DNA of 64,000 nt from UBA1672 sp050633645 (GTDB lineage: Bacteria > Pseudomonadota > Alphaproteobacteria > Micavibrionales > Micavibrionaceae): positions 310,001-374,000 of the forward strand of contig JBOEGX010000002.1 of the NCBI GenBank assembly GCA_050633645.1, in the 5' to 3' direction. The stretch's first letter is position 1. Each line of letters starts with the position of its first letter. Positions 25,578 through 32,671 of the stretch are shown piece by piece. Below the pieces are notes generated by a model that had not been told where the DNA came from, ran no database searches, and saw nothing but the letters and a program-made list of their open reading frames with translations. The translations under genes were made by a program, and so were the position numbers.

Positions 25578-26855
25578 ATGACAAAACCATCCCCCATCTG
25601 GCATCCTTTCACACAACACGCCATCACCCCCGAATCCATCCATATCGACAGAGCCAGCGGAGCGTATCTATTCGCACGCAATGAAGGGCACAAGGGCGAA
25701 CGCCGCATCATCGATGCCATATCAAGCTGGTGGGTCATTACCCACGGTCACTGCCACCCCGATATAACCCACGCCGTGCAAGAACAGGCAGGAAAACTCG
25801 ACCAAGTCATCTTCGCAGGCTTCACCCACGACCCCGCCGAAGAATTAGCAGGGCGCCTCATCAATATAACGGGTGAAGAGCTAGAACACGTCTTCTATTC
25901 CGATAGTGGTTCTACCGCCGTCGAGGTTGCTCTTAAAATGGCAATCGGCTATTGGGAACACACAAACCGCCCCCGCAAAAAAATCATCGCCCTTGAAAAC
26001 GGCTATCACGGCGATACTTTCGGCACAATGTCTGCAGGCGGGCGCAGCATCTATAACAAAATTTACGAACCCTACTTATTTGAGGTAAAGCATATCCCCG
26101 TTCCGACCCATGGAAACGAGGCCACATCACTCGAAGCCTTAGAGAGCATCTTAAAAAATAATCAGGATGATGTTGCCGCATTCATATTTGAACCCCTCAT
26201 CCAGGGCGCAGGCGGCATGGTGATGTATTCACCCGATGCGCTCAAGGCAATGACGGACCTATGCAAATCACATAACGTACTTTTAATCGCCGATGAAGTT
26301 ATGACAGGCTTTGGCCGCACTGGCACGCTATTCGCCTGCGACCAAGCCACTCTCACTCCTGATATTATGTGCATATCAAAGGGGCTGACGGGTGGCTTCC
26401 TGCCTATGGGCGCAACATTGTGTACACGGGATATCTACAACGCCTTTTACGATCAGGACAAGGCAAAGATGTTCTTCCACTCCTCATCCTTCACAGGAAA
26501 TCCAATGGCTTGCGCCGCCGCCAACGCATCCTTAAAAATATGGGAAGAAGAAAACGTGCAAACCCGCATCGATAACATCGCAAAATCCCACGCTCATGCA
26601 TCCCTAACATTTGCAAAAAACAAAAACATCACCAATATCCGCCAAAAAGGCACAATCCTCGCGATGGATCTAGTATCAAGCGATAGCGGATACCTATCCG
26701 CAATCCAACCAAAACTCTACGAATCTTTTCTTTCTCAAAATATTCTTCTCAGACCATTGGGAAACACCATCTATATCCTGCCGCCTTATTGCATCGAAAA
26801 CAATGATATGACCGAAATTTATCACGCCATAGAAAACACATTAAGCGCATTATAG
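25578..26855 (+). CDS. bioA: Adenosylmethionine-8-amino-7-oxononanoate aminotransferase
   Basis: BioA transfers the amino group of S-adenosylmethionine to KAPA, giving 7,8-diaminopelargonate. The 425-residue protein has IWHPFTQH at the N terminus, SSWWVITHGHCHP, DSGSTAVEVALKMA, NGYHGDTFGTMS, IADEVMTGFGRTGTLFAC and the PLP lysine in SKGLTGGFLPMG. It is the last standard biotin gene here. The pimeloyl-forming genes (bioC/bioH, bioZ or bioI) are not in the window. Confidence 0.97.
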   Translation: MTKPSPIWHPFTQHAITPESIHIDRASGAYLFARNEGHKGERRIIDAISSWWVITHGHCHPDITHAVQEQAGKLDQVIFAGFTHDPAEELAGRLINITGEELEHVFYSDSGSTAVEVALKMAIGYWEHTNRPRKKIIALENGYHGDTFGTMSAGGRSIYNKIYEPYLFEVKHIPVPTHGNEATSLEALESILKNNQDDVAAFIFEPLIQGAGGMVMYSPDALKAMTDLCKSHNVLLIADEVMTGFGRTGTLFACDQATLTPDIMCISKGLTGGFLPMGATLCTRDIYNAFYDQDKAKMFFHSSSFTGNPMACAAANASLKIWEEENVQTRIDNIAKSHAHASLTFAKNKNITNIRQKGTILAMDLVSSDSGYLSAIQPKLYESFLSQNILLRPLGNTIYILPPYCIENNDMTEIYHAIENTLSAL

Positions 26856-26960
26856 TCACTGCCATGCACCTCAATCATACGTGTTATGCCCTCAAACCCA
26901 TGCAAAAAAGATTGGTTTTTCAATCCAATACATGCTATTCCTCCCACGAACACAAACAAT

Positions 26961-27173
26961 ATGGTAAAAAACATGTCCAATCTCGATAACCGCAGCTTTA
27001 TTCCCAACAGTGAACTCGAAGAGATAAACAAAGGCCTAACACGGAGCTTTATCCCAAGAGCAGAAGCCGAAAACGCATATAATTGCGGAAAACCTCAGCA
27101 ACAAAAACAGCAACAACACGTTGGTAACTGCCTCACAAGCAAAGCAGATAACCTCAAAAACTGCGACCTATAA
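26961..27173 (+). CDS. Possible small protein with a short internal repeat
   Basis: The 70-residue frame contains two similar segments, NRSFIPNSELEEINKG and TRSFIPRAEAENAYNCG, followed by a Q-rich stretch (QQQKQQQ) and a Cys-containing tail. The repeated RSFIP motif argues for coding. No convincing ribosome-binding site is seen; starts at 26961 (MVKNMSNLD) or 26973 (MSNLD) are possible. It lies between bioA and the di-iron protein gene on the same strand. No function can be proposed. Confidence 0.4.
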   Translation: MVKNMSNLDNRSFIPNSELEEINKGLTRSFIPRAEAENAYNCGKPQQQKQQQHVGNCLTSKADNLKNCDL

Positions 27174-27243
27174 ACTCAAAACTTCGTGTTGATTTAGGAT
27201 TGCGATAACGTTAACGTGAGCCAAATCACAACTGGATTTATTG

Positions 27244-27891
27244 ATGACACAAGAAATTTCACCGTGGGATGCCTCTGGCATGAAGGACAATAACAAACGC
27301 TTTAAGGCGCGCGTTTACGCATTCCTTGAAAATATTGTTGAAGACAAACCGCGCCACGCCCTGTTCCTAAACATGCTTTCAATGTTAGAGCATTTAGGCA
27401 GCCGTAAAATCATGGTCTCTCAAATGAATAAGATCATGACTCAAGACACCCTCCAACATCTCGCCGAAGAGGCACGCCACGCCTATTTCTTCAAACGCAA
27501 TGCCGAGCGCGTCGCAGGCAAAGCTCTGGATGGGTGGACAGACAAAAATACAATGTGCCGTATTCCCTCCGCCATGTATTTCGGACGCATGGATGCGGGC
27601 ATCACAAAAACTGTCGGCGAAGAAAAAGCCTATGGCTGGGTCTCTCTCATCATCGAACTCCGCGCTTGCTGGCTCTATGACATCTACCAAAGCGTGCTTG
27701 AAAAATCATCCGATCACATGTCCCTCAAAAGCCTCCTCGCCGAAGAAGATAAACACCTCGCCGAAATGTTTGGCATGTGCGGCGATGACTATGATACATT
27801 AAAAAAACTAAGTGCATATGAGACAGAGCTATTTGAAAAACTCTGGAGTACTCTTGAAAAAAACCATAGCGAATTAAAACAAACAGCGTAA
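27244..27891 (+). CDS. Ferritin-like di-iron protein next to the biotin operon
   Basis: The 215-residue, all-helical protein contains a full set of ligands for a carboxylate-bridged di-iron centre: E49 (MLEHLG), E76 and H79 (EEARH), E138 (IIELR), E168 and H171 (EEDKH). The two ExxH motifs in helices separated by ~90 residues are typical of the ferritin-like superfamily (rubrerythrin, PaaA, COQ7, fatty acyl-ACP desaturases). I cannot assign the subfamily. An oxidase or oxygenase role is inferred from the complete ligand set, and iron storage is possible. It is 388 bases downstream of bioA on the same strand and 3 bases before a DnaA-like small gene. ATG 27244 is preferred to TTG 27241. Confidence 0.7.
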   Translation: MTQEISPWDASGMKDNNKRFKARVYAFLENIVEDKPRHALFLNMLSMLEHLGSRKIMVSQMNKIMTQDTLQHLAEEARHAYFFKRNAERVAGKALDGWTDKNTMCRIPSAMYFGRMDAGITKTVGEEKAYGWVSLIIELRACWLYDIYQSVLEKSSDHMSLKSLLAEEDKHLAEMFGMCGDDYDTLKKLSAYETELFEKLWSTLEKNHSELKQTA

Positions 27892-27894
27892 ATC

Positions 27895-28209
27895 ATGGCC
27901 AAGTTAAAAACAATTATTGATAAAAGCGCAGAACATTTTGGGATTTCCAACGAAGACATTCGTGACCCATCACGTATAAAATCCCCTGAAAATATACAAG
28001 CCGCAAAACTTTGTGCAATTTTCATCGCGGCCAAAGACGGTTATGATGATGGAGATATCCAAAAAGAACTCAACTTTAAAAGTCGCTCCTCCATCGCAAG
28101 CAAATTCAATAAAGCACAAAATATATATTCAAACTACTCAAGCGTGGAAGATGATTTCGTGGCAGATGTAACGGCAATCGCCAGACAAATGGGTATCGCC
28201 TTAGAATAA
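27895..28209 (+). CDS. Small protein resembling DnaA domain IV (helix-turn-helix)
   Basis: The 104-residue protein reads IIDKSAEHFGISNEDIRD at the start, then AAKLCAIFIAAKDGYDDGDIQKELNFKSRSSIASKFNKAQ. The first segment matches the AEHYNLRLTDMHS helix of the DnaA C-terminal domain. The second follows the layout of the IAMYLxxx...EIGRxFGGRDHTTVxHA helix-turn-helix, but with SRSSI in place of RDHTT. It therefore looks like a stand-alone relative of DnaA domain IV. The typical DnaA box-contact residues are changed, so target specificity should differ. It follows the di-iron protein gene by 3 bases and precedes dnaN by 110 bases, behind a terminator. Confidence 0.55.
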   Translation: MAKLKTIIDKSAEHFGISNEDIRDPSRIKSPENIQAAKLCAIFIAAKDGYDDGDIQKELNFKSRSSIASKFNKAQNIYSNYSSVEDDFVADVTAIARQMGIALE

Positions 28210-28234
28210 TAACCACTTCCCTGTTCACAATTCA

Positions 28235-28259
28235 AAAAAGCCGTATTTTAGGGCTTTTT
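28235..28259 (+). terminator. Rho-independent terminator before dnaN
   Basis: AAAAAGCC at 28235-28242 pairs perfectly with GGCTTTTT at 28252-28259. It separates the biotin/di-iron group from dnaN, so dnaN must have its own promoter in the 60 bases that follow. Confidence 0.85.
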
Positions 28260-28319
28260 CCATACAAAACGCTGTGCTACTGTTCATCTATTCAAATAAA
28301 ATAAGACGGATGGATAGCC

Positions 28320-29435
28320 ATGAAGCTGAGTATTGATCGTGCGGCCCTTTTAAGATCATTAGGACATATTCAAAGCGTTGTAGAACGCCGAAACACTATA
28401 CCCATTCTTTCAAACGTACTAATGAAGGCCGAAGATGGTGTGCTTTCTATGTCTTCCACTGATATGGATTTGGAAATCAACGAATCTGTCGCCGCAAATG
28501 TAACAATGGCGGGCGCAACAACTGCCCCCGCACATACATTGCACGACATCGTACGCAAATTCCCCGATGGTTCAGAGGTCGAAGTCACCTTGAACGCCGA
28601 AGGCACACAAATGACTGTGAGCGCAGGCCGCTCTCAATTCAAGCTCAGCTGCCTGCCTGTGGCCGACTTTCCTGAAATCGCCGTAAGCGACCTCCCACAT
28701 AATTTCTCTCTGCCTGCATCCGATTTACGCGCCCTGATTGACCGCACAAAATTCGCGATGAGCACAGAAGAAACACGCTATTACCTCAACGGTATTTACG
28801 TTCACGAAGCCGATAACGAAGGCGTAAAAGTACTGCGCGCCGTATCAACAGACGGCCACCGCCTCGCCCGTTTTGAAATGCCATTGCCCGAGGGCGCAAG
28901 CAATATGCCGGGCGTTATTATTCCGCGCAAAACCGTTGGCGAAATCCGTAAACTTATCGAAGATGCCGCAGACCTCATCCAAATTTCTTTATCAGAAAAC
29001 AAAATCCGCTTCACCTTCGATCACGTGGTTTTAACCTCGAAACTCATCGATGGAACATTCCCTGATTACCAACGCGTCATCCCCCAGGGCAATGACAAAA
29101 TCGTCGAAGTTGACCCCAAAATATTCACACGTGCGATTGACCGCGTCTCAACAATTTCAGACGGAAAATCACGTGCCTTGAAAATTGCCCTTAACGGCAA
29201 ACAAATGACTCTCTCCGCAAGCTCCGCCGAATCAGGCAGCGCAACCGAAGAAATGGAAGTCAATGGCGACGCTGTTATGGATATTGGGTTTAACGCTAAA
29301 TATTTACTCGACATCACATCCCAGATTGAAGGCGAGGGATGCCGTTTAACTTTGGCCGATTCAGGAAGCCCGACAATCATCCAAGACAACAGTGACCCGT
29401 CTGCGCTTTATGTCCTAATGCCGTTACGCGTGTAA
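28320..29435 (+). CDS. dnaN: DNA polymerase III beta sliding clamp
   Basis: The 371-residue protein has the three repeated clamp domains. It starts MKLSIDRAALLRSLGHIQSVVERRNTIPILSNV and contains PVADFPEI, STEETRYYLNGIYV, ATDGHRLA-type VSTDGHRLARFEM and FPDYQRVIP. It ends YVLMPLRV, the C-terminal part of the protein-binding cleft. Length and order are standard. The dimeric ring tethers polymerase III and repair enzymes to DNA. recF follows after 82 bases. Confidence 0.99.
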   Translation: MKLSIDRAALLRSLGHIQSVVERRNTIPILSNVLMKAEDGVLSMSSTDMDLEINESVAANVTMAGATTAPAHTLHDIVRKFPDGSEVEVTLNAEGTQMTVSAGRSQFKLSCLPVADFPEIAVSDLPHNFSLPASDLRALIDRTKFAMSTEETRYYLNGIYVHEADNEGVKVLRAVSTDGHRLARFEMPLPEGASNMPGVIIPRKTVGEIRKLIEDAADLIQISLSENKIRFTFDHVVLTSKLIDGTFPDYQRVIPQGNDKIVEVDPKIFTRAIDRVSTISDGKSRALKIALNGKQMTLSASSAESGSATEEMEVNGDAVMDIGFNAKYLLDITSQIEGEGCRLTLADSGSPTIIQDNSDPSALYVLMPLRV

Positions 29436-29517
29436 AAAGGCACAAGGATAAAGCCGCCTTTAGTCATTCCATCTTCAAGATGTGAAGAGTGCCGATCACT
29501 GTTTAAACGGAAAGACT

Positions 29518-30651
29518 ATGAGTTACATCCAAACCCTAAAACTCCATAACTTCAGATGCTATGAAACCGCTGAAATCCATACCCTTCACAAAGGCCTCAT
29601 CGTCCTCTCAGGCGCAAATGGCGCCGGCAAAACAAATATACTCGAGGCGATATCACTCCTCTCTCCCGGGCGCGGCATTCGCGGCGCACGCGTAACGGAA
29701 ATCCAAAAAAATAACTGCCCCGATCCTTGGGCGGTGGCAAGCATCATAAAAGACCGCTACGGTGATGAAATCCGCCTTGGCACTGGCAAAGACCCAAGCA
29801 TCGATAAGCGCACAATCCGCATTAACGGGCAAAATGCACGCGGACAAAATGCTCTGGGCGAATATCTGTCCTGCGTTTGGCTCACCCCGCAAATGGATCG
29901 ATTATTCATGGAATCCGCGCGCGAACGTCGCAAATTCCTCGACCGCCTCGTCTTCGCTTTCGATCCTGGCCATTCTGGACGCGTCACACGATACGAAAAC
30001 GCCCTTTCACAACGCTCAAAACTCTTAAAAGATGGCGTAACCGATGATGCATGGATCACAGGGTTAGAAAACCAAATGGCAGAAACAGGTATCGCCATCG
30101 CCGCCGCCCGCCTTGAATTTGTCGCCCGCCTCCAAGCCGCCTGCGAATCTTGCGATCAAACACATTTCCCCCTAGCAACCTTCAAAGTCACAGGCAGCCT
30201 CGAAGAAATTCTCTCCCACGCCCCCGCAATCGAGGTCGAAGACACATTCAAATTCAACCTTCGTGAATCCCGCCCGCGCGATTCTTATACAGGCGGGGCG
30301 ACCTCAGGCCCCCATAAATCCGACCTTGCCGTAACCTACGCGGCCAAAAAAATGCCCGCCGATCAATGCTCAACAGGTGAACAAAAGGCACTCCTCATTG
30401 GCCTTATCCTCGCTCATGCAAAACTAATCAAGGCCGAACGGGCGGCACCGCCAATATTATTACTAGACGAAGTCGCCGCTCATCTCGACGAATCTCGCCG
30501 CGCCGCGCTGTATGAAATCCTAATCGAACTCGGCGCGCAAGTCTGGCTCACAGGAACAGACCAAAACCTCTTCACCGCGATAGAAGGTAAGGCACAATTC
30601 TTTACGGTAAAGAACTCAACAATTTCAAAAAGAAAAATGCATGGGAAGTAA
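29518..30651 (+). CDS. recF: DNA replication and repair protein RecF
   Basis: RecF is an SMC-like ABC ATPase that acts with RecO and RecR to load RecA at gaps. The 377-residue protein has Walker A GANGAGKTNILEA, LSPGRGIRGA, the RTIRINGQ segment and WLTPQMDRLF. It then has the ABC signature STGEQKALLIGLILAHA and Walker B LLLDEVAAHLDE. ATG at 29518 begins the conserved N terminus (MSYIQTLKLHNFRCYE); an upstream ATG at 29482 in the dnaN gap is less likely. It is convergent with hisC with 9 bases between stops. Confidence 0.97.
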   Translation: MSYIQTLKLHNFRCYETAEIHTLHKGLIVLSGANGAGKTNILEAISLLSPGRGIRGARVTEIQKNNCPDPWAVASIIKDRYGDEIRLGTGKDPSIDKRTIRINGQNARGQNALGEYLSCVWLTPQMDRLFMESARERRKFLDRLVFAFDPGHSGRVTRYENALSQRSKLLKDGVTDDAWITGLENQMAETGIAIAAARLEFVARLQAACESCDQTHFPLATFKVTGSLEEILSHAPAIEVEDTFKFNLRESRPRDSYTGGATSGPHKSDLAVTYAAKKMPADQCSTGEQKALLIGLILAHAKLIKAERAAPPILLLDEVAAHLDESRRAALYEILIELGAQVWLTGTDQNLFTAIEGKAQFFTVKNSTISKRKMHGK

Positions 30652-30660
30652 AACAGAGAA

Positions 30661-31746
30661 CTAGAACTTCTCTAGTAACCTTAAAACCAAATCATTTTGT
30701 TCTGGCATGCCGATAGAAAGACGCAAACAATTTTCCGTCCCTACCTTTGATGAAAAATCACGGATAATCACATTGTTCTGCGCGGCAAAATCACAAAAAC
30801 CTTTCGCATCCTTCATCTCAATCAACAAAAAATTCGTATCCGATGGATAAATATGGATCACCTGATCATGTTCAGACAACGCCGCCTCCATACGAACGCG
30901 CTCATCCAAAATTTTCTTAATATTGCTTTGTGCAACATCCTTAACCTCAGGCGATAAAACATGAAACGCCGCCTCAATACTAAGGCGCGGCAACGGATAC
31001 GCATCCATCACCTTGGTACGCAACAAATCAATAAACGCATGGTCACCGCATAAAATGCACCCCATCCGCATGCCCGCAAAAGAATAACTTTTCGAAAGGG
31101 TACGCAAAACAATCAAATTCGGCGTAGATTCCAAATCATCAACCATCGATCCCGCATCGCTAAACTCGGCATAGGTCTCATCCAACACAACAACCGCATG
31201 TCCCGCAACATCATCACAAATATCGGAAATTTCATCATGTGAAAAACTCGTCCCCGTTGGATTATTCGGCGAGCATATAAAAACAATCTTGATATTATGA
31301 TCAGGGCTCTTCACCGCCTCAACGATACCCGCTTTATCAAGCGCAAACATGCCACCCTTCTTTAATAACGGCACATCAACAACGCCGCACGGCATTCCCC
31401 GCGCATCAACCGCATACATACCAAATGTCGGCGTAGAGATTAAAATATTATCCCGATGCGGCTCACAAAAAGCCTTGGTCAGTAGAACCAACCCTTCATC
31501 CGCACCTCGCGTCATCACAACTTGCGAATTCTCAACGCCATAAGTCTGCGCAAAGGCCTCACGAAGCAACATCGGCTGCGGCTCGGGATAGCGATTAAGC
31601 CCCTCAAGCCCAGGCAACTCATACGGATTTTCATTGGCATTCAAATAAATTTTATCTGCCGTTTTAACAGACTCCATGCCCGCGGAAACATACCCTTCCA
31701 TGGTTTTGAAATGCTCACGAATTAATTTGTAAATTTCATCATTCAT
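30661..31746 (-). CDS. hisC: Histidinol-phosphate aminotransferase
   Basis: HisC is a PLP-dependent aminotransferase of histidine synthesis, converting imidazole acetol-phosphate and glutamate to histidinol-phosphate. The 361-residue protein has NANENPYELPGLEGLNRYPEPQP, TRGADEGLVLL, FICSPNNPTG, VLDETYAEF and the PLP lysine in TLSKSYSFAGMRMG, which fit HisC/Cobalamin CobD-type enzymes. The family also includes close aromatic aminotransferases, so substrate is not fully certain. No other his genes are adjacent. Its place on the minus strand between recF and gyrB interrupts the usual order. Confidence 0.9.
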   Translation of the reverse strand: MNDEIYKLIREHFKTMEGYVSAGMESVKTADKIYLNANENPYELPGLEGLNRYPEPQPMLLREAFAQTYGVENSQVVMTRGADEGLVLLTKAFCEPHRDNILISTPTFGMYAVDARGMPCGVVDVPLLKKGGMFALDKAGIVEAVKSPDHNIKIVFICSPNNPTGTSFSHDEISDICDDVAGHAVVVLDETYAEFSDAGSMVDDLESTPNLIVLRTLSKSYSFAGMRMGCILCGDHAFIDLLRTKVMDAYPLPRLSIEAAFHVLSPEVKDVAQSNIKKILDERVRMEAALSEHDQVIHIYPSDTNFLLIEMKDAKGFCDFAAQNNVIIRDFSSKVGTENCLRLSIGMPEQNDLVLRLLEKF

Positions 31747-31794
31747 GTCGGAGATAAAGACAGAAAATCACGACAAAAGCAACGGGATTCTCAT

Positions 31795-32436
31795 TCACCA
31801 AACAAACGGAATTAAACGCCAACGCACCCGTTTTTTATACGCAACATACTCTAAATCCTCACTCAAAACACGCTCTTCTGCAAGAATGCGCATCACATCA
31901 CAGGCAATAATCGCAAATAAAAGCATAAGATTTAACAAACCAAAATTCTGAAAAACGATACAAACAAAAGAAACCGCATAGCCCAAGTAAATAGGATGCC
32001 TAACAAAACAATACATACCACGTGTTTTTACATCTCGCAGAGCAGGAACAATTCCAAAACTCTTGTTCAGGCTCAAAATCCCAATCGTAGAAACAACAAC
32101 ACCCAAAAGCTGCAAAGCAGTCAAAATTGGAATTTCCACACTTAATTCCGTTGGCAAAATCAACATAGGCAACCACGTCCCACACAACGCCACCGTCCAA
32201 TCACGCTTGCTATACGACACCTTTTTAGGAAACACTCGTATAAGAAAAAAAATCACCAAGAACGTAACCTGAATAAACATAAGATATGCGCTAGGCTTCG
32301 CTTCAACCGCGATTTGGTAATAATATTGAAACAAAAAATTTGAAAACAACGCGGCCAGAATAATATTGGTAATGATTGCATCGCGCTTCAAATAAATTGA
32401 CGCATCATCTCGTTTCTCAGGGCTTGTTTCATCCAT
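31795..32436 (-). CDS. Isoprenylcysteine carboxyl methyltransferase (ICMT)/PEMT-family membrane methyltransferase
   Basis: The 213-residue integral membrane protein has about five helices. Its C-terminal SAM-binding signature of the ICMT/PEMT group is GMYCFVRHPIYLGYAVSF, followed by LAEERVLSEDLEYVAYKKRVRWRLIPFVW (RHPxYxG and E-E-x2-L...Y..Y...V..R pattern). Such enzymes methylate isoprenylated or lipid amines and carboxyls; bacterial substrates are mostly unknown. It is minus strand, 49 bases upstream of hisC, and may form an operon with it. It is divergent from gyrB. Confidence 0.85.
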   Translation of the reverse strand: MDETSPEKRDDASIYLKRDAIITNIILAALFSNFLFQYYYQIAVEAKPSAYLMFIQVTFLVIFFLIRVFPKKVSYSKRDWTVALCGTWLPMLILPTELSVEIPILTALQLLGVVVSTIGILSLNKSFGIVPALRDVKTRGMYCFVRHPIYLGYAVSFVCIVFQNFGLLNLMLLFAIIACDVMRILAEERVLSEDLEYVAYKKRVRWRLIPFVW

Positions 32437-32671
32437 AATTCAATCGCTTTCAAAACTCTACTCCACGCACAAACACAATGTTGGCACATCGCAAAAAAAT
32501 AGTCAAAAATAACATGTATTTTCAACACCTTAGACTGTTGAAAAAACCAGAAATAAAACCTCGTTTTCCCTGTTTTTATAGTTTCCCCTGTGCTATAAAA
32601 ATACATAAGATAAAATACCCTGAAAATCGCAGAAATACGTGATTTTATATCAGATATAAGGATAAATTTTA

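Noticed and set aside
26822..27031. 69-codon minus-strand ORF with a hydrophobic stretch
   Set aside because: It is antisense to the end of bioA and to a better-supported small plus-strand frame; no ribosome-binding site.
29436..29517. Terminator between dnaN and recF
   Set aside because: AAAGGC and GCCTTT form only a 6-pair stem with a 14-base loop and no T-run after it; too weak to call.
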